Assembly (NCBI GenBank): GCA_026225945.1
Contig: JAMJFZ010001815.1
Location: 4,415,001 to 4,479,000, forward strand
DNA: 64,000 nucleotides
Reading direction: 5' to 3'
DNA from: Cricetomys ansorgei
Lineage: Eukaryota; Chordata; Mammalia; Rodentia; Nesomyidae
Part shown: positions 12,535-23,639 of the stretch, in pieces
How the letters are laid out: each line of letters starts with the position of its first letter
Numbering within the stretch: position 1 is the stretch's first letter
Position numbers and translations under genes: made by a program
The notes under the pieces: generated by a model
Told to the model about the DNA's origin: nothing
Seen by the model: only the letters and a program-made list of their open reading frames with translations
Database searches by the model: none

Positions 12535-13675
12535 CCCATTATTAAAGTAGAATCTGTGAAAGAGGATCAAGAGGAGAAGGGATGAAGAGGGGAAGGAAGA
12601 GGAGCATGGGAACTAGGAGGAGGCAAAGAGTACAAGGACAAAGGAAAATACATGGAAGAAAAGGAGAGAGAATAGGGATAATTAGAGTAAGCATAATGGA
12701 GCATGGTTACCCCATAAGTAACATTATTCTGTTCAGGTAAGAGGGCTTACTCTTCATCAAAAATCATGGGGTGACCTTAAAAAGCTCCAAAAAATTGAAC
12801 TTGTGTTTTTAAGCATTATCTCTTCAAAAAAGAAAAAAAAAAAAGACTTGTAGGAAATTTTTGTAGTCTCTGTACTTTGTGTGCCCCTGGGAAGAATGCT
12901 CTTGGCTAATGCATTTAGCCACACATTTTGAAAGGTAACCCATTCCAATAAGTTCCAGTAATGCTATTAATCATATGCAGCTTATACCATATGTTAGTTT
13001 ACAACTTCATTCCCACTGCCCTTCTGCCCATTCTGAGATGTCTCATGGGATTTGGGGGAGGAGGAGAGGAAACAAGAACACACAAGGATTCTTACATGAT
13101 AGGCATGTTTTCTCAAACCCTTCTGGTATGGAGATTCCTAAGTTCTGAACTATTTACAAATTGCTTAAAATGCTTTGTGTACATGTTTCCCTTTTTTTCT
13201 TCTGCGGAATAAATGTGCTGTCAACTGAATTCACAGTTAGTTGGTTGACCTAGATGGGATTTTAAAATCAAATGTTGTAAGAACTCAAAATTGTCCTACT
13301 GCATTGAAATCTGTTTAGAATTTTCAGAGTATAAAATAAAGTAGAAAGGATACATCAGAAGAAAATAGGAATTATTGGTTAATGTGGAGTATATCTTATT
13401 CAAACAACTAGTCTTTTATAATCAAATGGTTTAGTTTTTTTTCGAAAAGGGCAAATAAAAAAGCTTGCTTCTTCAGTTTGGCATTCTGAAGCCTTCTGTT
13501 TGGGGGATATTCTTCAGGGAGATAATGGAGGGAAATGGAATGAGATGTCTTAAAATGACCAAGATTATGGCTAATTCATTGGTGGTCATTGCTCATCTAT
13601 GTAGACTCTGCTACATGAGCTGAGAGAATATAAGTGTCCTGCAATAGCAAGGGTAGAAAGAAGACTGTTAGAGAC
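12533..13675. other. Unique DNA with a purine-rich patch
   Basis: 12556-12680 is strongly purine-rich (GAAGAGG, GGAGGAGG, GGAAGAAAAGG). The rest shows no repeat family or gene. Confidence 0.4.
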
Positions 13676-14046
13676 TGAACTTTGCTGCCAGGGTTTGAAG
13701 GTGATCACAAAGTTCATGTTTTTATAAGCAAATCTCCAACACAGGGCCACTGAGGATGGGGCTTAGTAAGAGATTCTTAGTGTTGGATAATGTTGTCACA
13801 AGAGCATTGTGCTATTCACTGAGGCAGTGGATCTATTATCAATATGAGTTCAGCTCTTTCTTGCTATCTCATTCCTGCTCTTTTCCCCCTTCCCCCACGC
13901 ACAATATGACACAACATGAAAGACTCTGCCAGATGCTACCTCCACACTATTGGACATTTCTAGAAACGTAAGCCAACATTTCTGTTCTTTATTTATTACT
14001 CAGTCCTATCTTTTCTACTGAAGCATAGAAAAATGGGCTAAGACAT
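13676..14046 (+). mobile_element. MST-type MaLR solo LTR
   Basis: Landmarks in order: a CACAAAGTTCATGTTTTTAT block (13707-13726); GAGTTCAGCTCTTTCTTGCT (13847-13866) followed by a pyrimidine stretch; GACTCTGCCAGATGCTACC (13922-13940); TTTCTAGAAACGTAAGCCAA; TTTCTGTTCTTTATTTATTA (13979-13998); and the terminal GGGCTAAGACAT (14034-14045). This matches the sense layout of MST/THE1-class MaLR LTRs, including the region that ends in the polyadenylation-like T-rich block. Confidence 0.82.
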
Positions 14047-15531
14047 CACACTACTATCACAATATTTATATGAGTACCCTCGGAAATAGTCAATTCAGGG
14101 AGTTATTAAAATTAAGTGAAGTCTTAGAGCTTTAATCCACTAAGATTGGCATTTTTCTAAGAAGAGGAAAAGACACTGGATGCACACAGAGAACAGAGGC
14201 TGTGCAGAACACAGTGAGGAGGTGGCCATCTACAAGCTGCAGAAGGAACCTAACAAACTAGCACCTTCATCTTGCCTTCCAGTCCTTGGATCTGTGGAAT
14301 GGTGAATGCAGTTGCCCAAGTATACCAATCTGTGGCATTTTTATTGTGAATACATAAGGATCAGAGCAAGGGGATATTATTGCAAGAATAGTGAAAGAGA
14401 GAATAATGATGAAATAGTAGCTGCATGGTGGCAGGCGAGTAGTGATTTTTTTCATATGTTATAATTCCATTTGGAAAGAATTCCTTGATTGCTCATGGCT
14501 ATTAGTTGCTTATTGTTGCTGTAAACAATTGCCTCAAACATAGTTGTTAAACCAACACCCTGCACAGCTTTGAATTATGAGTCAAATGGATATGGGTTCA
14601 CTGATTCCCTGCCCAAGGACTCACAAAGCCAATAACAAAGGCTTAGGAGAACTATGCTGCTTTTGTAGGTACAAATGGAAAGGCCTTTTCTGTATTGTAA
14701 CAGAATTCCTGTTCTGTGGCTCAGCTCATGTCCCTGTTTCCTGGTTGGTGACAGACAGTTGAGAGTCTCTCTCTCTCTCAGTTCCCTGAAATTATCTGTA
14801 TTTGCCATCACACTTTTCTTCCAATTAGAAAATCAGAAAAAGTGTGTAGAACCTTTTAATGCTTCGGGTCTCTGAAATTTCCTTTTTTGTCTCTTATCTC
14901 ATGCTGCATTTAAGTGCTCATGTGAGGTTGAATAGGAGACACTACACCCGATTAAGTATTAAAAAAAAAAATATGTTCAGGTGTTCTGTGGCCTGGTGAT
15001 ATGCATGTAGTTTACAGTAGCTATCATATGCTTTATAGAAGTTTAGAAGACAGGATTTGGAAGTCCCCAAACACAATGCAATGACAGCAGGAAATGCTAA
15101 TTACTCCGATTTGCCCCTTTGATCCGTGCATGCTGTATGCATGTGTTGGGAGAGCATACTGAATTTCATTAAGATGTACAACTAATACATGCTAATCAAA
15201 AGCTTATAAAGAATGTATGTGATTTTAATTTAGACTTTCTGCTTTAAAACTCTGTAATCTTACAGACATTGCAAATTCTGCTTTGTCATGGATGGTACAC
15301 ATTCAAAGGTTCCCAAAATCAGCATACAGACACCTTTGAGGGGCCATTCTACCTGTAGCACAAGTTATTTAATAGTCCTGAAGGACCAAGATGACTGAAA
15401 ATACACTGGGGAGCACCTCATAAAGTAATCTTTCTAAATCATCTGAAGAGAGTAGATTCAGAATGCAGGCAGAATGGTAACACTGGAATAAGGGATTCAG
15501 ACGTGAATAGAGAGTCTGGACGGAGGCAAGC
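14047..15531. other. Unique DNA, nothing recognised
   Basis: No gene or repeat family recognised. A poly-A tract is at 14960-14970. Two overlapping open frames near 14577-14875 look like chance. Confidence 0.4.
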
Positions 15532-15710
15532 ATTGAAGTTTGTTTTTGTTTGTTTCATTGTTTGTTTTTAATTTCTTTTGTCCTCAATTATTTTAAACAT
15601 ACTACGAAGCTGAAAGCCAGTAAGCAAGTCAGGAACCTAGATAAGATTTGAAGAGATACAGCACTCTCTTCAATCTATTCCTGTGTAAAATATTTGTTGT
15701 ATTTTTAAAG
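15532..15710 (+). repeat. Direct duplication, copy 1
   Basis: The body at about 15580-15710 (CTCAATTATTTTAAAC to TGTATTTTTAAAG) matches the copy ending at 16566. I count about 20 mismatches in roughly 131 aligned positions, near 85% identity. A shared ATTGAAGTTT marks the left side of both copies, and copy 1 carries an extra T/GTTT-rich insert after it. I do not recognise the family. Confidence 0.8.
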
Positions 15711-16410
15711 AGCATGAGTTATTTCCATTACTTATAAGTACTTCTAAAAGTGAAGGCATTTTTTTTTACAAGGAGTCAAGTAGAGTTCAGGCTTTTGTGT
15801 TCTAAGAACTAAGCCTCCAATTCTAGCCTTAAAACCATTTATTGTATAGAACACTGCCAGGTATGTCACTCAAGGTCTTTACACAAACTATATATTATAG
15901 AGGATAGTAATAGTTACAAGGGCTATTAGGAAGGGTATAGCACCTCAGAAATTATTGGCAGAAGGGTGTTCAAACCAATGTAATAGTGTGGGGCACATAA
16001 TATCTCTAGAAACCAGAAGACAGAGCAAGCACAACTGCGACTAGGTATAGAATGTGATGTGGATACAGATATGATCGGATCTTGTTGACTGTGACTGACA
16101 CTTAAGCACTCAAGAGACACATCATAAAATGGAGCAGTAGCTACAAGGGTCAGCAAAGAATCATGGAGAAAGTGTTATGGCAACCATCACAGGAACCTGA
16201 TTGGTACATCATATTATAGGTGTACCTGACCAGGATGGAGGAAAGCATCTTTGAAACACCCACAGGAAGAGAAAGAAGCAAGAAAATCTCTTCTCCCCTA
16301 CATCTGAGTTTTCATTAATATGGTTGGCTAAACATAGATAGAGAAGGGAAGCCTGGGAAGCAAATCTTACTAATGACAAGGAAATATTATGGATACCTTT
16401 CAGAACCAAA
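15711..16410. other. Spacer between the two direct-repeat copies
   Basis: About 700 bp with no recognised repeat or gene. Minus-strand open frames of 76 and 66 codons here have no recognised homology. Confidence 0.4.
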
Positions 16411-16566
16411 ATTGAAGTTTACTCATTTCATTGGCCTCAATTATTTTTAACATAACATGAAACTGAAAGCCAGTAAACATGTCAGGAACCTGGATAAGAT
16501 TTGAAGAGATGTAGAGCTCTCTTCAGACTACCCCTGTGTAAAATATTTGCTGTATCTTTGAAGATA
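16411..16566 (+). repeat. Direct duplication, copy 2
   Basis: Second copy of the segment at 15532-15710, about 85% identical, in the same orientation and about 860-880 bp downstream. Shared blocks include GAAAGCCAGTAA, GTCAGGAACCT, ATAAGATTTGAAGAGAT and CTGTGTAAAATATTTG. Confidence 0.8.
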
Positions 16567-19045
16567 AATTGAAGGTAAATTATTGGTTATCATGTCTCTT
16601 AATAAAAAATGTACACTCCAGGAAGCCAATTGCTACTACCTTCTACTTTCATAGAATCATCAGTTCCACTTAACATGTGTGCTGGCCTCAGTCCTAGGGA
16701 CATTTTCACTCAGTACACTGATGTGACACAGACTACGGTATAGACTCACTATGATAACTGGGTAAGAGAGTTCACACAAAGTCTTTATGGAATAATAATT
16801 CAGCAAAGGATTCACATAGATGTCATACTTTTTTTATGGTCAATATTTTATCCTTAAATTATTACCAGGATTAACTATTTAAGTGTCTAAAACAGCCATG
16901 GGTCTTATTATAGTCTCAGGTTTAGTTTTGTGAAGCTACAAAGACTTCTGGGAAGGGCTGGGAGTCCATGACATACTGTGAGACAAGGAAGTTCCTTCTA
17001 ATTTTCCACTCTCAAATGGGCTCTGGATTGGAAACTCTTGCTAGCCAAAAGAAAGGGTTAATTTTTTCATGAATATCTCTTAGTTAAAAATAGCAATGCA
17101 ACCCTGGTTTAATTTTTTTTTTATTTTAATAATGTCCATTTCTCATTGCACACTGGAGGAAATTTTGATTGAGTGCAAGGTAACATATAAATGTTTCTGT
17201 TTCTTGTAATTTGTGGGTTCTTTTTTTAAAAAAATAATGTTATATACAAATGTTCTAGAATACTATAGCTTAAACCAGGTCCCTTACACAAGAGGCGAGG
17301 GTGGCAACAGATGCCCAAGGTATACAACTTGTAAGATGTAATGTGGTTGTAGTAACAAATGCTGCCAGAATTTTGAATGGTTGGGATAAGATGGCAATTG
17401 TCATATACATTATAGTGAGAACGATGCTCAAAAGAGAATGCAGACACAGGAGCAGAAATCTGAGTAAGTAAGTAAGAGTTTCTGGTATAAATAAAGGTAA
17501 ATGCTTTCTGGGGTGGGGAGGGAATGACTACTTTAGCATTGTCAATGAGTTTTTAGAATATATGAGTGTTTCCAGTTTCACAAAAAGCCTTCAAATTTCA
17601 TCTTATATCTGGATATTATATGTAAACACAGACAGGCAATTGTTTTACTCTGATATGCCTGTTATTTTTATTTGAAATAAAGTAAATAGGCTGTGTCACA
17701 TGTCCAGGTTAGGTGGGAAATAGACAGAGAGCTGCTGGACAGGAGGCAGGTGAAATCAAGGTAGATATAAGAGTATTTATCCAGAGCTGCGATTCTAGGA
17801 TGTCATCCCACAAATTCTGCCTAGAGAAATGACATCCTGATACTTTCTATCTGTGTAGAGAAGTATCCATAGTGCACTGACTTTGATCGCTATGGTATCT
17901 TGAAGGAAAACTTTCATGGTACATTGGGACCATCCTGCACTACAAATGAAGGATAGGAGTGTTCTAAAATCCCTCTCAGCCCAAATCCACCTATGTGGCA
18001 CCAATTTTGACTTCTGTGTGGAACAGTCCAGCCCTAAGAGGTAAGCTGATGATGTGTACATCAAATATGAATAGTTTGGAGAGAAAATTCCACTGGATAT
18101 TTATGCCATTGTTGCTATAGTAAATCAATATCTTATCTTCTAGGAATTCAAACTGCCCAGGCAGCCTTCTGAGAACCACATCTTCTAATGGTGATTGAGT
18201 TCAGAGTTGACCACCAGCCTCTCACAAATGCTTCTCTGCAGCAAAGCTGCTCTTTGCTCCAGGATATTGCCATGCTGTGCAGCAACAGGTGAGCTTGAAG
18301 GGGACTCTGAGGTGGTGGATAACAGCCCTGGACATGCCACATGCTGTAGCACAGTCTTGGCTGCATATTTTCAAGGTATGTGACTTGAAGATCTTAAAGA
18401 AGTTGAAGAAGAGCTGTCTGCTGCTGAAAAAAATCCATAAACAAGGCAGAATTTCAAGGTAATGCGTTACTCTAGCCCTGATTTCACTGATGCTCAATGA
18501 TAAATCCTAGACTCAGATGCTGTCCTTGCCCAGTCAGCAGTTCCCTACAAAAAACAGGAGTGCCTTGTTGACAGCTGAAGACAGGTCTACAGTTCCACAG
18601 TATAGCCACTGAATGGAAAGAATACCACCCAGTGATTTCAAGCTATTCCTATGTGGACTTAAGTCATATGGAAGATTGTTGATGAAGAAATGAATACCAC
18701 TTTCTAAAACAACAACAGTAGAAAACAAATAAATGAATGAATATTCATTCAATGATTCAAACCCAAACTCTGGCTGATGGCAAGTAGGAAAGTGGGACTA
18801 TTGTTCAAAATAGATTTAAAGACATAGGAAAACAATTCATCAGAGTGCTTACATGATAAAGGGCTAAACCCCAGCACCTGGAGGCAGTCACTGGTCAAAC
18901 CCTGCCCTGAGGTCGAAATATCTACAAGAATATTGCCAAGACATAAAGCAGTGACTGAAAATCTAAGAAGATATTTAAAGAAACTAGTGTGTTAAGGATG
19001 TAATTCGTGGTCAAGGATTCTGACTGACCTCCAGCATTGCTACAT
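16567..19045. other. Unique DNA, nothing recognised
   Basis: No repeat or gene that I can name. The interval 17760-18530 is less AT-rich and has overlapping open frames on both strands (up to 91 codons), but in every frame stops interrupt it and I recognise no protein. A processed pseudogene could not be supported. Confidence 0.35.
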
Positions 19046-19085
19046 GAATGACTGAACGAGTGGGTGAATGAATGAATGAATGACT
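19046..19085. repeat. (GAAT)n short tandem repeat
   Basis: An imperfect GAATGA run (GTGGGTGAATGAATGAATGAA). Such tails are often the 3' end of L2-type LINEs, but too little flanking similarity survives to say so. Confidence 0.6.
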
Positions 19086-19599
19086 CTTCAAAGATAAACA
19101 GCATCAATAGTAAAACCTAACAAACGTAAAAGGGAAAATAAAGCAGTACCTGCTGATTGTGATTTTTTTTCCATACCCTGGGCTTCTAGCTAGAACCAAA
19201 AAGTTCTACTTCCGGGACAGGAGGTTAATGCAGAAAGAGACCAGCACACACTGAGGGATTCTTGGCTATAAATAATCTCATCATCTCATTCTTTTCATGG
19301 ATGAAATGAATGGAAAGTGGAGTGGCTCTATTTGCACTACTTCTCTTGAGCAAATATCTACCATTTCTGGAAAAAGAGGTCAACATTCAAAGCTTTGATC
19401 CACCTCTTCAGTCATCTTAATATGACTTAATCTTATTGTTCAGTTCTCAGTAGGTAAAAACCCATGGCCAAGATCCTACCACTGAAGAAGCTAATGTAGA
19501 AGGCCTGTCATGATCAGCCTAGCCCATAGGGTGTGTTAGGAATCAGCCTGGTACAAATAGCTACATTACAAGACCTGATCTCAACAGAAGTAAGTGAAC

Positions 19600-21540
19600 A
19601 AACAAAAGAAAAACAATAAAATTATAATACATGCAGGAAAATAACAAATAATTGAATATATACACAGTTCAATTCAGAAATACAAAATAAGATCAGAGGC
19701 CTGCAAATAAGTAAACATTAATATCCAAAATAAATTACTGAAAACCTAAAAAAAAATCAATACTAATTATATAAATAAGACAATAAAAATTCTGCAACTA
19801 GAAGTATAATAAGTAACCTAAGACACAGTGTACTTGTGGAATATCAGGCGGAGAAGTAAAAGTCCACTGGCAAGCAGGTCAGATTACATACGTAGAATGC
19901 AATTAAGAAGAAAAATAATAAAGTATATAATAGGTATACTGAAATTCTGTCAACAGATTTTACATGCATGTAATATGTGTGCCAGAAACAAAATAAGACT
20001 GGACTTTAATTAACAAAAAAAAAATTTCCACATTTAAAAATGGGGAAATCTTCATGGTTCAGATTTATAAAACATTAGGAAGCAAGAAAGTGCAAAAGCA
20101 GATGCCAATATTGAAAGAGGGGACTGAAAGGTTAAGGTGCGCTCTGATCACTCTCGCATCTAGAGATGTAACTCTGTAACAGAGGACATGCCAAGTTGGC
20201 AAGTACATCTAATATTGATGCAAATATAATATTTTTAAAAGCTCAGGAAGTGAAGCGGAGAGAGTACTTTCAATAGACTGCCGATAAGAACGTCAGGTGT
20301 CAATATGCAACATTATAATCTGATGTTGAGAAAAATAAACATCAATGGGAATTTATTTCAGTTAAAGGAGAAAAAGAAGAGAAGAAAGAGTCTGAATCAA
20401 TGTTTGAAGGAAAACCAAAGCAATCTCACTGAAGGTAGTCTTCAGAAAGGGAAAGATGATTCAACCTGGAACTGTACCCAGCACAGTAGGAAGAAGACAG
20501 TCACATAGATTTTTCTGAGTGAAAACAACTATTAAACACAATAGTATCAACGTTATTAAATACACATGTCATATATACTACAAATCGAATCTTTAATATT
20601 AAATGATTAGAGACACTCTAAAAACCAAATGGTGATGCTACCAATTTATGATAAGCTTTCAAAAATAATAATGTATATTGTAATATGGTCCAGGAAAAAC
20701 AACCACTAAAAGAATGCCACATATTGCTACTATCAGTCATGTAACTTAAATAAACAGTGAAATGGAAAAGGAATCATAGGAAAATATGGTAGTTAAATCC
20801 CAGAAACATCATCAATTCTATTATGTAAAACAACTGAAAATGTCTACAGACAAAGCACGAGGGGTGGTCAAATGGACTTTAAGATACAGAAAATAAAGTA
20901 AACAAAATTCACTGACAATTGCAGCCTCTTCTTTTCAGGATTGAGAGATGCTAGATGATTGGCAGCACAGCTGTGGTAATCTCTGAACGAAAGCGAGCCT
21001 GCTATGTGTACTTGGACCAAGCTTTGCTATGTTATAAAACAAAGAACATAACGAAGGTCATTCAATCACAAAAAATCTGAAAGTTCTTGGGAAAATACAA
21101 TTCAAAAATTGTAAATAAACCCAGCCTCAACATACATAAAACAAAAGTTTACATATGGAAAAAAAAACTGATTAGCATAGTGAGAAATCGACATCTCTAG
21201 AAAATTGCAAACATCTCTGACAATGTGGATTTTAGAATGTGATTATAAAACAGGACCCAATCCAACAACATAGAATTCTTCTAGAGTGGTTGAGATCATG
21301 ATATGTTTGTGAAATTGAGGGCTTTTGGGGCATAGTGCAAAGCTAACCAAATCCCAAGGTTAAGAAAATACAGGTTATTTTCTCTGAATATTAAAGAATC
21401 CAGAGGGAAATCTATGAAAAGCAAGGGAAATTTTAAGTGTTTGGAAATTTGCCAAGCAAGTGAAATAAAAAAAAGAATGTGGCTATGTAAACAATCTGAA
21501 TTAAATAACAAAATGTCATAAAACATAAGTCTTATTTTAT
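19600..21540 (+). mobile_element. Possible ancient LINE-1 (L1M-like) remnant
   Basis: A 1.9 kb A-rich, low-complexity-biased stretch. Its strand asymmetry (A far above T on the plus strand) and phrases such as GAGGGAAATCTATGAAAAGC at 21402-21421 resemble sense LINE-1 DNA. No continuous reading frame survives and I could not anchor a conserved protein motif, so this could be another A-rich repeat or unique DNA. Confidence 0.35.
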
Positions 21541-21700
21541 AAGATCATAAGCATAATAAAGATTATAAATATAATATATGTAAGCACTTATATTGTTTAT
21601 ATTAAGCCAGAGATGGATATGGTTAAGTGTTGAGAAAGGCCCAAAACACTCACCCTTACAACTTTAGATAAGAAGAGTAGATGTTACAGTTTAAAAGGGG

Positions 21701-21940
21701 GGCTGGGGGAATTGGAAGGATGGCTCAGTGGGTAAGAGAGATCACTGGTCTTGCTGAGGACCTGGATTCAGTTCTCAGCACCTACATGGTGGCTTATAAA
21801 CACCTGCAACTTCAGGTCTAGAGCATATGATGCTCTCTTGGGACCTCTGAAATCTCTTGCATGTTTGTGGTGCACTTTCTTATGCTCACATAAACATACA
21901 CAACTAAAGCAAAATAAAAATAAATTAATTACACATAAGT
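21701..21940 (+). mobile_element. B2/B3-class SINE
   Basis: A tRNA-derived head reads GGATGGCTCAGTGGGTAAGA (A-box region, 21718-21737). GGACCTGGATTCAGTTCTCA (B-box region, 21759-21778) and CACCTACATGGTGGCT follow, then the B2-type body with GATGCTCTCTTGGGACCTCT and a tail rich in AAAATAAAAATAAATTAATT. The tail pattern fits B3 more than the younger B2_Mm forms. Confidence 0.88.
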
Positions 21941-21954
21941 AGAGGGAGGGTTTG

Positions 21955-22150
21955 AACCCAGTCCTGGTAACACAGGGTTCTAATCTTTGAGAGGCAGAGA
22001 CAAGAGGATTACAAATTCAGGGTCATCCTAGGTAACTTAGATTCTGTCTGACAATGAAAAAATAGAACTGCTTTGGATATAGTTCGATGGTAGAGTTCTT
22101 GTCCCTCAGGTGCTAATTACTAGATTCAACTACCAATTCAGAGGAGAAAA
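21955..22150 (+). mobile_element. B4-superfamily SINE (B1 part + ID part)
   Basis: Sense B1 blocks come first (GGTTCTAATCTTTGAGAGGC, ATTCAGGGTCATCCTAGGTA). An ID-like block follows (GGATATAGTTCGATGGTAGA, TTGTCCCTCAGGTGC). It has the same B1-then-ID order as the element at 9033-9246, in the opposite orientation. Confidence 0.78.
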
Positions 22151-23300
22151 ATGAATGTTTTGTTAAATAGATTTTATATCCCGTCATACCTTATATAGAT
22201 CCAGTAGTGAAAATAGCCCTACATTTTTCACACAAAATAAAATTAACGAAAACACTGTAACTATAACATACTTGCAAGACTGCACGCTCAGTTTCTACAT
22301 GAGCCACAGATAAGGCAATTGATCAAAGTTGACGTTAGAGGAAATTAAAATCACAATCATCTTATGATTAGGAAAGAATTAGAATCAGAAGTGAAATGTT
22401 CTTTACACAGAAAAACATGAGATTAGGGCTTTGGTTGTTAACTCCTCCAACTCTTAGGGAAGGGAGCTCTATGCCCATTCTCTAGTGGAGCTACAGCTCA
22501 TTAGTACCAGTGTTCATTTGCAAAATTCTACATATTTAGTTCTATTTCACCATAAAAACAGAAATGTTAAAACCTTCCTCTCCATTTGCTGAATATTAAA
22601 TGTGCTCTGCTATAGGCTAGGGATTTCATGCAAAATATGTTTTCTGGTCTACTTTGTATATTTTAAATAAAATCCCATTCGTATATTCTCTTACAAAAAT
22701 GTGCACAAAATAAATCCTAATAGTAGTGCTTCTCAGACGGGCAATATTTACATCTCATCTCATTTTAGGGCAAGTGACAATGGAAAATAGTTTTTAATTT
22801 CATAGGCTAATTTAATTATTTAAATGTTATACTTAACTAGCATTAATATTCAAAATATAGTATATAGCATACCTATAAAATTCAACACATTTAACTTAAT
22901 TTTGGCTCAATCCATAATATCAATTAAACTGGAGAGATTAAGAACTCTAAGTCTATCAACAGAACAGAAAATGCTTTAATTTTAGTAACCATGGAATATG
23001 AGTAACTGGCTCCACCCCAAATTTCAGTAGTTTATAAAAGTGCATTCTTTTCAATGCAAAGAGTGTCAAAACAAGCTGTTCTTCAGCAATTTTCTCTCAT
23101 GAAGCATATGAAAATATTGAACTTTTGTTTGTGTCTGTATAACTGCACAGCATGATATCTAGCCTGCCTCCTTCTTGGGTGAAAGAGAACATTCAGAACG
23201 AGGATTACCTTGACGGAACATGTGACTGCACTGAGGGATGTCTGAAGACTTGGGCTTAAATTATGATGCTATCCTTCTTATAATGATAGCAGTGGATGGT
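22151..23300. other. Unique AT-rich DNA, nothing recognised
   Basis: No repeat family, exon or RNA gene that I can support. Confidence 0.4.
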
Positions 23301-23313
23301 ACAAAAGAGAGAG

Positions 23314-23372
<59 letters not shown>

Positions 23373-23431
23373 AGAAGAAGAAGAAGAAGAAGAAGAAGAA
23401 GAAGAAGAAGAAGAAGAAGAAGAGGAGGAAG
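23301..23431. repeat. (AG)n-(AAG)n polypurine microsatellite
   Basis: About 130 bp almost purely purine on the plus strand: a pure (AG)n from about 23319 to 23369, then a pure (AAG)n to about 23421, then AGGAGGAAGG. Long mirror-symmetric polypurine tracts of this type can form intramolecular triplexes (H-DNA). Confidence 0.98.
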
Positions 23432-23639
23432 GCAATTAAATTATCATGGCTTGATAAATAAAAAAAAAATGAACTTAGAGAAATAAAATTTAGTAATAGA
23501 ATAAAGGGCAGTATAGTTAGGGGAGGTGGAGATAAAGTCATGAGAATTCCTGTGCAATTTAAACTGTATAGAATAAGGGAGTTTGGTCCTGTGAGAAAAA
23601 CATAAGCACCAATGATGGCTGCGGAAATAGGATTCTGCT

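Noticed and set aside
17760..18530. Possible processed pseudogene in a less AT-rich stretch with several open frames
   Set aside because: I could not find a continuous parental protein in any frame, nor a poly-A tail or target duplications.
23238..23541. Arg-Glu/Arg-rich and Phe/Ser/Leu-rich frames
   Set aside because: By-product of the (AG)n-(AAG)n tract.
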